Shown here piece after piece: positions 1 to 5,939 of a DNA stretch of 7,242 nt. The stretch is taken from contig JAEEGY010000101.1 in NCBI GenBank assembly GCA_016280565.1, forward strand, positions 1 through 7,242. The letters are read 5' to 3'. Source of the DNA: Fretibacterium sp. (GTDB lineage: Bacteria > Synergistota > Synergistia > Synergistales > Aminobacteriaceae). Position 1 is the first letter of the stretch. The number at the start of each line of letters is the position of its first letter. Under the pieces are notes generated by a model. That model did not search any database. It was not told the DNA's origin and saw only the letters and a list, made by a program, of their open reading frames with translations. The translations under genes were made by a program, and so were the position numbers.

Positions 1-39
1 TCCACTCAAACTTAAGATGTTTTTTATGGAAAAATGCAC

Positions 40-45
40 TATAAT
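40..45 (+). promoter_or_regulatory. Candidate -10 box of the RpiR-type regulator gene
   Basis: A perfect TATAAT lies in an AT-rich leader, 64 bases before the chosen start codon at 110. The -35 region is poor: at normal spacing only T-rich sequence such as ATGTTT or TGTTTT (about 17-23) is present, so the promoter may be weak or activator-assisted. The direct repeat TAGAAT (45-50 and 54-59) overlaps the -10 and the expected transcription start. The rest of 1-109 contains no credible gene. Confidence 0.45.
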
Positions 46-96
46 AGAATATATAGAATCGCAGTATCAAATTCTTCAATTAGCACTAACAAAAAT

Positions 97-102
97 GGAG
101 AG
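97..102 (+). promoter_or_regulatory. Shine-Dalgarno site that fixes the regulator's start
   Basis: GGAGAG is followed by 7 bases and then ATG at 110. This selects the ATG at 110 over the more upstream in-frame ATGs at 17, 26 and 95. Those lack a comparable site, and the ones at 17 and 26 lie upstream of the -10 box. Confidence 0.75.
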
Positions 103-109
103 ATGGCTC

Positions 110-976
110 ATGGACGTTCGCAGTTTGGAGAAACAGATTCACGAAAGAATGGCGACCTTTCCCACCAAGACACGCCGCGTGGCCGAGGACATTCTGGCGA
201 ATTCATCCGAGGTGGCGTTCCGATCCATCAGTGAAGTCGCCGACACGTTATCGGTATCCAAGGCGCAGCTGGTCCGCGTCGCTCGGATGCTCGGCTTCGA
301 CGGTTATGCTGGGCTCAAGAGTGTCTTAAAGAAGGAGCTCCTTGAGCAGGTTGCCCCCTCCGCCTCTATTTTGGGGAATATCGGGGAGGACACCCACATT
401 CCTCAGGAGCTCTGCCGACTGGAGCAGGCCAATATCGAGGAGACGTTCAAGGGGCTTTCCTCAGATTCCATTGTCTCCTTTTGTGAAGCGGCGAAGGAAG
501 CAAAGGCCATTTACTGCATGGGGTGGGGCATCTCCTCCCTTGTGGCGGAGTGGTTCTACACCCGCTTCACAGAGCTGGGCCTGAAGTCTGTCCTGATGCG
601 GAGAGGGTCTCTTTCCCTCTTGGAACAGGCGCGGGGCATCGGCGCGGAGGACATGCTGATCGTCTGTGAGCTGCCCAGCTACGTTATCGAGGTGACGGAG
701 GCCGTCAAGAGAATCGCCGGAAGCGGGGCTCACATCGTCACTTTGACGGACAGCCCGGCCGCTCCCGTCTGCGCTCACGCTACTCTGCGCTTCTACGCAA
801 GCGACCACTCCCCTACCTTTGGCAGCAGTCTTCTGGGACCCATGTTCGTCGTCCACGTCCTCACATCCGTGCTTGCCTACAACATGGGTGAGGCGGGACA
901 GCGCGCCCTCGCAGCTCAAAAGGAAGGGCTAAGCGACCAGCGGGTCTACTACCCCGCCTATGGGCTAAGGTACTGA
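110..976 (+). CDS. MurR/RpiR-family transcriptional regulator (HTH + SIS domain)
   Basis: This is a cytoplasmic DNA-binding regulator of 288 residues, the usual family length. Residues 1-75 form the RpiR-type helix-turn-helix domain, with the core ISEVADTLSVSKAQLVRVAR (40-59) and the typical follow-on LGFDGYAGLK. Residues about 120-265 form a SIS (sugar isomerase) domain. It begins with KAIYCMGWGISSLVAEW (132-148), the glycine-rich phosphosugar-binding turn, and continues through the second strand at LIVCELPS and the third at HIVTLTDSPAAPV. Such proteins sense phosphosugars or related ligands and act as repressors or activators. The start is set by the GGAGAG site upstream. The gene converges on the citG-like gene and has no co-directional partner in the window, so its regulon cannot be inferred; targets may lie left of position 1. 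The family call is firm; ligand and target are unknown. Confidence 0.93.
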   Translation: MDVRSLEKQIHERMATFPTKTRRVAEDILANSSEVAFRSISEVADTLSVSKAQLVRVARMLGFDGYAGLKSVLKKELLEQVAPSASILGNIGEDTHIPQELCRLEQANIEETFKGLSSDSIVSFCEAAKEAKAIYCMGWGISSLVAEWFYTRFTELGLKSVLMRRGSLSLLEQARGIGAEDMLIVCELPSYVIEVTEAVKRIAGSGAHIVTLTDSPAAPVCAHATLRFYASDHSPTFGSSLLGPMFVVHVLTSVLAYNMGEAGQRALAAQKEGLSDQRVYYPAYGLRY

Positions 977-983
977 ACGAACT

Positions 984-1025
984 CAGGAGGCGCCTCACTC
1001 CTCCTGGCCGGATCGAGTGAGGCGC
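984..1025. terminator. Inverted repeats at the convergent gene junction, candidate bidirectional terminator
   Basis: A perfect 11-bp inverted repeat, GCGCCTCACTC (990-1000) and GAGTGAGGCGC (1015-1025), encloses a 14-base loop. A competing 7-bp stem, CAGGAGG (984-990) with CCTCCTG (1000-1006), overlaps its left arm. The structure lies between the 3' ends of the regulator and the citG-like gene and covers the latter's last codons. Neither side has a true T-tract (ATTTCCCCC follows on the + strand), so intrinsic termination would be imperfect. Stem strength and position support a terminator or 3'-end stabiliser. Confidence 0.5.
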
Positions 1026-1891
1026 ATTTCCCCCAGCGCCAGGACAAATAATGCGGCGGAAAGGATGACAGCACTGCCTCGCGGACTGATGCCTTGCCGC
1101 CGGAACTCCCGGTCCATCGCAGCCACGGCCTCACGACCGGTAGGTGTGAGCATTCCTCCTACAGCGAGAGCATCCCGTGCAGTTTCCTGCACCTTGAGCA
1201 GTTCATCAATCCCGCCCCTCGCGGCCAAAGATGCGTCTGCGTTCTCACTCATGATATGGAGCAGAACGTGCGCTGCCCTCTCTCTCAAGGAAAGGTGTCC
1301 ATGCGTATCCTTAAGATTTTGCAGCCGGTTGGCCGTGCGCAGTGTCATGGGAAAGCCGCGCTCCGCCTCCCCTCGGCACCCGTCTATTCCATAGAGGATA
1401 TAAGCTCTCTCCCCGGCCGTTTTATCCTCATCGTCTCCCTTGCCCTCCAGCGGCCAGAGCTCACGCTCCGAGATCCCCCGCACAAAAGCGGCCCCCGTCA
1501 AACCGAGGGCCATAGGGGTCAGGTTTCGCCTCTGAGCGATCAAGCGCCCCGTAGCAGCAGCAAGCAATCCCGTCAGGAAGAGGGTCCCTTTGAACGCCAG
1601 GCGTCCCCGCGTTGCCTGCAGGATTTCCCGCTCTCCCTGCTGTCCCACCGGACAAAGCAGGGTCATGGCGTCCTCCGGTTTCATCTCCTCCGTCTCGCAG
1701 CCCACAGAGGCGCAGTTGACAAGGCAGGGGAACATCCCCATCGCACCATCAAGGAACGTGGGGAACTCCGTCCCGTCCAGAGCGTCCTTCTCCAGAGGCG
1801 TTACAAGCCCAGGCCTGGGATGGATCGAGACCGCGTTCAGAACAGCGCTGACGGCCAGCCGGGCGACATTAAAGATAAAGATATTGTCCAT
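995..1891 (-). CDS. citG: CitG-family protein (triphosphoribosyl-dephospho-CoA synthase-like), atypical active site
   Basis: The 298-residue protein aligns by eye over its full length with CitG, which makes triphosphoribosyl-dephospho-CoA from ATP and dephospho-CoA, the prosthetic-group precursor of citrate lyase and malonate decarboxylase acyl carrier proteins. Matching blocks are HPRPGLV (24-30), KGTLFLTGLLAAATGRL (101-117), AAFVRGISERE (134-144), the strongly conserved GERAYILYGIDGCRGEAERG (160-179) and RGG (225-227). Several family signatures are altered. The GVNTHKG block reads GRLAFKG (96-102), the DTN before RGG reads DAS (219-221), and SPGGSAD reads SPRGSAV (269-275). The fold is therefore probably kept but standard activity is doubtful. 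No citrate lyase or malonate decarboxylase genes are nearby. It follows the eutT-like gene by 36 bases and has a purine-rich ribosome site (AAAGGGG). The family call is confident and the function is not; the symbol is family-level only. Confidence 0.8.
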   Translation of the reverse strand: MDNIFIFNVARLAVSAVLNAVSIHPRPGLVTPLEKDALDGTEFPTFLDGAMGMFPCLVNCASVGCETEEMKPEDAMTLLCPVGQQGEREILQATRGRLAFKGTLFLTGLLAAATGRLIAQRRNLTPMALGLTGAAFVRGISERELWPLEGKGDDEDKTAGERAYILYGIDGCRGEAERGFPMTLRTANRLQNLKDTHGHLSLRERAAHVLLHIMSENADASLAARGGIDELLKVQETARDALAVGGMLTPTGREAVAAMDREFRRQGISPRGSAVILSAALFVLALGEMRLTRSGQEE

Positions 1892-1927
1892 GTTACCCCT
1901 TTCCCCGAATGTAGAACGAAGATTCCC

Positions 1928-2521
1928 TCATGCCTTCCTCCCAAAGTGGATCACCCTGTCGTATCCCTCAGGCAGGTACTTGTAGGTAAGGATGTAAAGC
2001 GCACTGCTGAGACGATTCAGGACCTTGATGAAGTCCGGGCGCGTCACGCTGTCCTTCTCACATTGAAGCTCAGAGGGTTGCTTCGCCCCCCCGAACTCCC
2101 CAACGGGGCTGGCAAAAGCCCGGCACGCGCAGAGCTCAACCTCCCGCACGAGAGTACGCAACAGGTTGAGCTCCGCGGCCCAGCGTCCCATGTCCGCGTG
2201 GGGGAGGATGTGCCCCAGGCCATAATAGCGCTCGGGATAATGCGATCGCTGGTGGATTTCCTCCTCAGAAAGGCCCCACAGACAAAGCTCTTCGCACGGC
2301 ACGTCGCGGACCTCGCAGGCCATGAGGTCTCGCACTTTTTCCCGCAGCTCCTCAAGGTCGGCTTCCAGGGAGTTTTGCCCCACCTCCCTCGCCTGGGCCT
2401 GTACCAGGATGATACGGGCATTGAGCTCATCCAGCCGTCCCCTCAGTTCAATGCGGGGGTGCGTCTTGCTGACGACCGACGCTCCAAGAAGGTTTGTCGT
2501 GTGCTCCTGTTTCTCCGTCAT
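1928..2521 (-). CDS. eutT: EutT-like corrinoid adenosyltransferase (C-terminal transferase domain only)
   Basis: The 197-residue protein matches the C-terminal half of EutT, which transfers the 5'-deoxyadenosyl group of ATP to cob(I)alamin to make coenzyme B12. Matching blocks are HPRIELRGRLDELNARIIL (21-39), WGLSEEEIHQRSHYPERYY (82-100), AELNLLRTLVRE (116-127) and RPDFIKVLNRLSSALYIL (161-178). EutT is favoured over PduO because of the GLSEEEIHQRSH and ELNLLRT-VRE blocks. Classical enterobacterial EutT has about 265 residues, with an N-terminal segment carrying an HX11CCX2C metal-binding motif; that segment is absent here. Instead there is a cysteine cluster C69/C76/C80 and a C131-x-C133 pair. 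The upstream in-frame extension to 2647 overlaps the zinc-ribbon gene and has no family resemblance. ATG at 2521 fits the alignment and has AAGG 7 bases upstream. No other ethanolamine-utilisation genes are seen, so it probably serves a different B12 enzyme. Confidence 0.87.
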   Translation of the reverse strand: MTEKQEHTTNLLGASVVSKTHPRIELRGRLDELNARIILVQAQAREVGQNSLEADLEELREKVRDLMACEVRDVPCEELCLWGLSEEEIHQRSHYPERYYGLGHILPHADMGRWAAELNLLRTLVREVELCACRAFASPVGEFGGAKQPSELQCEKDSVTRPDFIKVLNRLSSALYILTYKYLPEGYDRVIHFGRKA

Positions 2522-2541
2522 TTTCAGACCTTGTCTTCGGT

Positions 2542-2727
2542 TCAGTGACAGTGCCCGCAGGAACAGCCGCCGCCGCAGTGTCCGCTGCACCCCTTTGCAC
2601 CCTTCAGGGACGGCCCCTCCAACAGGATAAGGGTCTTGCCCCAGCACTCCGGGCAGCGCATACTTCCTCCCTCCTGCTCAAACACGTGCGAGCAGGACGC
2701 GCATTTGAAAACACGCTTCTCTCCCAT
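2542..2727 (-). CDS. Small zinc-ribbon / Cys-His-rich protein (FmdB-like)
   Basis: This is a 61-residue protein with two CXXC knuckles, C9-ASC12 and C25-PEC28, separated by 12 residues: a rubredoxin-like zinc ribbon as in FmdB-type small proteins. The tail GCSGHCGGGCSCGHCH (46-61) adds five cysteines and three histidines in 16 residues and probably binds further metal. A strong site, GGAGG, precedes the ATG and lies in the 12-base gap after the argF stop codon, suggesting efficient translation and coupling to argF. The eutT-like gene starts 20 bases downstream. The exact function is unknown; metal handling or a small regulatory or assembly role are options. The clean ribosome site, tight packing and non-random Cys pattern make it a real gene. 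Confidence 0.82.
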   Translation of the reverse strand: MGEKRVFKCASCSHVFEQEGGSMRCPECWGKTLILLEGPSLKGAKGCSGHCGGGCSCGHCH

Positions 2728-2739
2728 TTTATCCTCCGT

Positions 2740-3684
2740 CTAAGCTCCAATCGTAGCAACCATGACCGCCTTGATCGTATGCATCCTGTTTTCCGCCTCG
2801 TCGAAGACCTTGGAGTACGGCGATTCAAAGACATCCTCCGTCACCTCGGCCCCCTTCACCGCAGGAAGACAGTGGAGGAAAATGACCTCGTCGTTGTTCG
2901 TCGCCTCCATGAGCCCCGCGTTGACCTGCCAGGGGGTCAGGAGCTTGTAACGCTCCTCCTTCTTGGCCTCCTCGCCCATGGAGACCCACACGTCTGTGTA
3001 GACGGCATCCGCTCCGCGGACCGCCGCTTGAGGATCATCCGTCACTGTTATCTTCGCGCCGCTCGCCTGGGCAACCTCCCTGCACTTCACAAGCAGATCC
3101 GGTGCCGGGAAGAGCTCTTTTGGAGACCCGATGGTGTAGTTGACCCCCATCTTGGCGCAGCCGATCATCAACGCGTTGGACATATTGTTTCGTCCATCAC
3201 CAACATAGGTCAGGTTCAGGCCCTTAAGATGTCCGAAATTCTCCCTGAGCGTCAGGAAGTCCGCCAAAACCTGCGTCGGATGGTCCGCATCCGTCAGCCC
3301 GTTCCACACAGGGACGCCCGCCCATTCTGCCAGCTCCTCCACCATGCTCTGCTTGAAACCACGGAACTCAATACCATCGAACATCCGCCCCAGCACCCGC
3401 GCGGTGTCTTTCACATCCTCCTTGCCACCGAGGTGAATGTCATTCTTTCCCAGGAACTCTGGATGAGCCCCTTCGTCGACGCAGGCAACGGTAAAGGCAC
3501 AACGGGTGCGCGTAGACGCCTTCTCAAACAGCAGGGCGACGTTCTTCCCCGCCAGCGCGCAGCCGCGTATCCCCGCGCGCTTCTTCGCCTTCAGGTCTGC
3601 CGCGAGATTCAGAAGGTAGTCGATCTCAGCAGGCGTAAAGTCCATTAGCGTTAAAAAACTTCTTCCTTTTAAATTCACAGGCAT
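2740..3684 (-). CDS. argF: Ornithine carbamoyltransferase
   Basis: This cytoplasmic enzyme interconverts ornithine + carbamoyl phosphate and citrulline + phosphate, in arginine synthesis or (reversed) in the arginine deiminase pathway. The protein has 314 residues and all hallmarks are present: STRTR (57-61) for carbamoyl phosphate, [11 protein letters not shown] (99-109), HPTQ (135-138), GDGRNN (162-167), DVWVSMGEE (231-239) of the ornithine-binding SMG loop, FLHCLPA (269-275) with the catalytic cysteine, and [11 protein letters not shown] (298-308). It lacks the roughly 20-residue insertion that E. coli ArgF/ArgI carry after HCLPA. An alternative TTG start at 3705 would add 7 residues (QRSVWK-type lead) but would overlap the GAGGAG ribosome site; the ATG at 3684 gives the usual N-terminus [18 protein letters not shown]. 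No arcA, arcC or arg genes adjoin, so catabolic or anabolic use cannot be decided from the window. Confidence 0.97.
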   Translation of the reverse strand: MPVNLKGRSFLTLMDFTPAEIDYLLNLAADLKAKKRAGIRGCALAGKNVALLFEKASTRTRCAFTVACVDEGAHPEFLGKNDIHLGGKEDVKDTARVLGRMFDGIEFRGFKQSMVEELAEWAGVPVWNGLTDADHPTQVLADFLTLRENFGHLKGLNLTYVGDGRNNMSNALMIGCAKMGVNYTIGSPKELFPAPDLLVKCREVAQASGAKITVTDDPQAAVRGADAVYTDVWVSMGEEAKKEERYKLLTPWQVNAGLMEATNNDEVIFLHCLPAVKGAEVTEDVFESPYSKVFDEAENRMHTIKAVMVATIGA

Positions 3685-3694
3685 CTTCCAAACA

Positions 3695-3700
3695 CTCCTC
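3695..3700 (-). promoter_or_regulatory. Ribosome-binding site of argF
   Basis: On the - strand GAGGAG stands 10 bases before the ATG at 3684. It lies inside the stretch that a TTG start at 3705 would translate, which argues for the ATG as the true start. Confidence 0.6.
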
Positions 3701-3716
3701 TGCAAAATGTCTATCT

Positions 3717-3746
3717 ATGATACCTCTTTTTCTCTAAAAGAGCCAA
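3717..3746 (-). promoter_or_regulatory. Candidate promoter of argF with a palindrome between its boxes
   Basis: On the - strand TTGGCT (3746-3741; 4 of 6 to TTGACA), an 18-base spacer and TATCAT (3722-3717; 5 of 6 to TATAAT) precede argF by about 30 bases. The perfect inverted repeat CTCTTTT (3724-3730) / AAAAGAG (3736-3742) with a 5-base loop fills the spacer and overlaps the comEC stop codon. It could be a repressor operator or a weak AT-rich hairpin ending comEC. This would let argF and the downstream genes be expressed separately from the competence genes. Confidence 0.4.
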
Positions 3747-5140
3747 AAGGAAGCCAGGGTCCCCGCCAACGTCAATGCCGCTGTCCGCCCCGCTGGGAGA
3801 CGGAGAAAACGACAGAGCAGCAGGAACAGGGCCCCCGCCCCTATCCAGGCAATGAAAGGGGCCCAGGAAATTGTCCAGGGGAGAAGAGAACGCAGTCCCT
3901 CCGCCCCCCATCTCCACAGCTTAAAGCCCCCCTCCACCCAGGACAAAAACCAGGGCATGAAAGGGACCCCTAAAAAGCGAAGAAGCGCAAAAAGGGAGGC
4001 CGTTGTGATGGCAGCAGAGAAGACAAAGGGGGCAAAGAGATTGAGCAGGAGCCCCACCAATGGGAACTCCTTAAATGTGTAAGCCACCTGCGGGAAGGTG
4101 ATGAGGGCGATCGCCGGGCTGACCAGGAACCATACCCAGGCCTTTCTCCCCTCTATGCTGTACATCATCGTGAGTGTCAGCGCGGCCAGTACGGACAGCC
4201 GCCAGCCCACATCCCAGAACAGGAAAGGAGAGTGGAACAGAAGCAGGACCGCGGCGAGGCAGACGCTGTTGACGGAGCTGGATGGACGGCCCAGAAGCTG
4301 CCCCAGCAGCGCCGCCTGGACCATCAGCCCGGCGCGCAAAGCGCTTGGCGCCGCCCCGGTCATCAGAATATATCCCCACAGCAGAGCAGAAAGCAATAGA
4401 ACGTGCCGCCGGTCCAGAAAAAAAGAAATGAGGAGAAGGACAAGCCCCACATGAAAGCCCGACACGGCAAGAAGATGGCTGGTCCCCCAGGCGCGGTGAG
4501 CTTTGTAAAGATCCTCGTCCCTCTGTCCAATCCACGCGGCGCGAAGATAGGCCCCTGTCAGAGGCGGCATGTAGATAACCAACTTCCGATAGAGAGCGTA
4601 ACGAAAACGAGGAAGGCTCCACATCGGGGGAAGGTGTTCTTTTTTTGAGGTGGAAAGTCCTGACACAACGCCGCGGGCTCTCCAGTAACGTTCCTCATCA
4701 AAGCCGCCCTCCCGTCCTGCTTGCTTTAGAGGCCGGGTGATCCCCTCGACCTTCAGGCACATCCCCTCCGTGAGCGTGGCAAAACGGAGCTTTAGCAGAA
4801 AACCTCCCTCTGGCGTGTCCAGGACAGCGACAGTGTTACGTTCACCCCAGGGCCGCACCAGAGAGACCGTCCCTTCCACCTGAACAGATTTTGGGGGCTC
4901 CACAGGATGGTCCAAAACGCAGATAATTCTCAGGGTACAAAGCAAGACCGTCAGCAGAACAACAGCAAGGACAGGCCACTGTCCCCGTGTTTCTTCTTTA
5001 TAAGAAAGGAAGGAGAAACCAAGAACAAAGACAGGCGCCAGGAACAAGCACCAAAGAGATCCCGTCCGGTCAAAGAGAGCCAGGGAGACAACGAGCGCCC
5101 CCAAAACCGAGAGCATGGGGGCATGGACAAGGATCATCAT
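3734..5140 (-). CDS. comEC: ComEC/Rec2-family DNA-uptake channel, without metallo-beta-lactamase domain
   Basis: This 468-residue polytopic inner-membrane protein is the predicted channel for incoming single-stranded DNA in natural transformation. Residues 8-76 hold the first hydrophobic helices. Residues about 85-165 form the OB-like DUF4131 region, ending in the characteristic GGFDEERYWRARGV (145-158). From about 195 the Competence domain follows, with HLLAVSGFHVGLVLLL (222-237), TGAAPSALRAGLM (261-273) and WDVGWRLSVLAALTL (309-323), then several more membrane segments to the C-terminus. The protein stops where many ComEC proteins (700-800 residues) continue into a metallo-beta-lactamase domain. 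Shorter ComEC proteins of this kind exist in other bacteria, so it need not be broken. ATG at 5140 follows the comEA stop by 7 bases and has no good Shine-Dalgarno site, implying translational coupling. Confidence 0.93.
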   Translation of the reverse strand: MMILVHAPMLSVLGALVVSLALFDRTGSLWCLFLAPVFVLGFSFLSYKEETRGQWPVLAVVLLTVLLCTLRIICVLDHPVEPPKSVQVEGTVSLVRPWGERNTVAVLDTPEGGFLLKLRFATLTEGMCLKVEGITRPLKQAGREGGFDEERYWRARGVVSGLSTSKKEHLPPMWSLPRFRYALYRKLVIYMPPLTGAYLRAAWIGQRDEDLYKAHRAWGTSHLLAVSGFHVGLVLLLISFFLDRRHVLLLSALLWGYILMTGAAPSALRAGLMVQAALLGQLLGRPSSSVNSVCLAAVLLLFHSPFLFWDVGWRLSVLAALTLTMMYSIEGRKAWVWFLVSPAIALITFPQVAYTFKEFPLVGLLLNLFAPFVFSAAITTASLFALLRFLGVPFMPWFLSWVEGGFKLWRWGAEGLRSLLPWTISWAPFIAWIGAGALFLLLCRFLRLPAGRTAALTLAGTLASFWLF

Positions 5141-5147
5141 GGGTGAT

Positions 5148-5909
5148 TTAAGGGCTTACCTTTGCCTGCCCACGCAGACCGTTGACCTTCGCGGCCCCGA
5201 TCCCGCGCACCTGGACAAGCTCCTCTACGCTTCGAAAAGGGCCGTGTTGCCGGCGGTACTCCACGATACGCCGCGCCAAAGTGGGCCCAATCCCCCGGAG
5301 GCGCGCCAGATCCCCCTCCGGCGCGTGATTAATGTCGATCAGACCATTGGACTGATGGCTTCCCGATGCCTGAAATCCCCAACCTGAGGATGGAGAAGCA
5401 GGCCCCTCGACGAGGATCATCGTTCCCCTGTTTTGGGGCTCCCCTCTCTTAGCGGCGGCGCGGCTTTCGCTTTTACTCGGGACATGAACGTGCTGCCCAT
5501 CCACCAGGCGTTCCGCCAGGTTCACAGCAACGCGGTCAGCAAGGCCATCAAAGCCCCCGGCAGCGTCCACAAGCTGAAAGAGCCGCGAGTCCGGCGGCAG
5601 TTGGTAAACGCCAGGCTTCCGGACACTCCCTGTTATATTGAGATACCATTTCGCTCTCGGTTCAGGTATGGGCTCTGCCTGAGCAGGAGCGTTCCCTTCA
5701 TCTTTTTTGTTTTGCTCCACGCCGGAAGCAGGGATATTTTTTCTGTAGGCTGGCTCCGGTTTTCTCTCGTTGAGAGACAGACTCTCTCCTCCCCCGGAGC
5801 TGTGTTCGGGAGAGAGAAAGGTGACCGTCATCCCTGAAAGCAAGAAGAGGAATGCCCCTGCAGCAGCATAAAGCCGGGATCGATGTTCCGTCCAAAGCCA
5901 TTTCCACAT
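5148..5909 (-). CDS. comEA: ComEA-family DNA receptor (TM anchor, SLBB, helix-hairpin-helix)
   Basis: The 253-residue protein should be anchored in the inner membrane and bind double-stranded DNA outside it, delivering it to ComEC. Residues 12-32 form one transmembrane helix behind a basic N-terminus. Residues 33-86 are a charged, Pro/Glu-rich linker. Residues 87-146 are an SLBB domain (WYLNITGSVRKPGVYQLPPD, then LVDAAGGF and LVDGQHVHVP). Residues 147-187 are a second linker. Residues 189-248 are the paired helix-hairpin-helix DNA-binding region, beginning IDINHAPEGDLARLRGIGPT and ending VRGIGAAKVNGLRG. The start at 5909 has AAGGAGGG about 11 bases upstream. The gene precedes comEC directly, as in comE operons; no comEB-like gene lies between them. 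Confidence 0.95.
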   Translation of the reverse strand: MWKWLWTEHRSRLYAAAGAFLFLLSGMTVTFLSPEHSSGGGESLSLNERKPEPAYRKNIPASGVEQNKKDEGNAPAQAEPIPEPRAKWYLNITGSVRKPGVYQLPPDSRLFQLVDAAGGFDGLADRVAVNLAERLVDGQHVHVPSKSESRAAAKRGEPQNRGTMILVEGPASPSSGWGFQASGSHQSNGLIDINHAPEGDLARLRGIGPTLARRIVEYRRQHGPFRSVEELVQVRGIGAAKVNGLRGQAKVSP

Positions 5910-5939
5910 TCTTTTTCCTACCCTCCTTGAAACAGCCGT

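Noticed and set aside
17..109. N-terminal extension of the RpiR-type regulator starting at 17
   Set aside because: The added residues have no family resemblance, the -10 box lies inside the extension, and GGAGAG points to the ATG at 110.
1094..2548. A 484-codon open frame on the + strand, antisense to the citG-like and eutT-like genes
   Set aside because: It crosses two genuine - strand genes, has no recognisable domain and shows a Pro/Arg/His/Gln-rich composition typical of antisense shadows.
2522..2647. Longer start for the eutT-like gene at 2647
   Set aside because: The 42 extra codons overlap the zinc-ribbon gene in another frame and do not resemble the missing EutT N-terminal metal motif.
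2542..2727. Split-gene explanation in which the small Cys-rich protein is the detached EutT N-terminus
   Set aside because: Its cysteine spacing (CXXC-12-CXXC plus Cys/His tail) does not match HX11CCX2C, it has its own ribosome site and stop, and no frameshift joins the two.
2494..3648. A 384-codon open frame on the + strand, antisense to argF
   Set aside because: argF on the - strand is unambiguous; this frame is its shadow, with no coherent domain.
5772..5816. GA/CT-rich inverted repeats (CTCTCTCC 5782-5789 / GGAGAGAG 5809-5816)
   Set aside because: They lie in the low-complexity linker-coding part of comEA and are explained by biased codons; no sign of a regulatory role.
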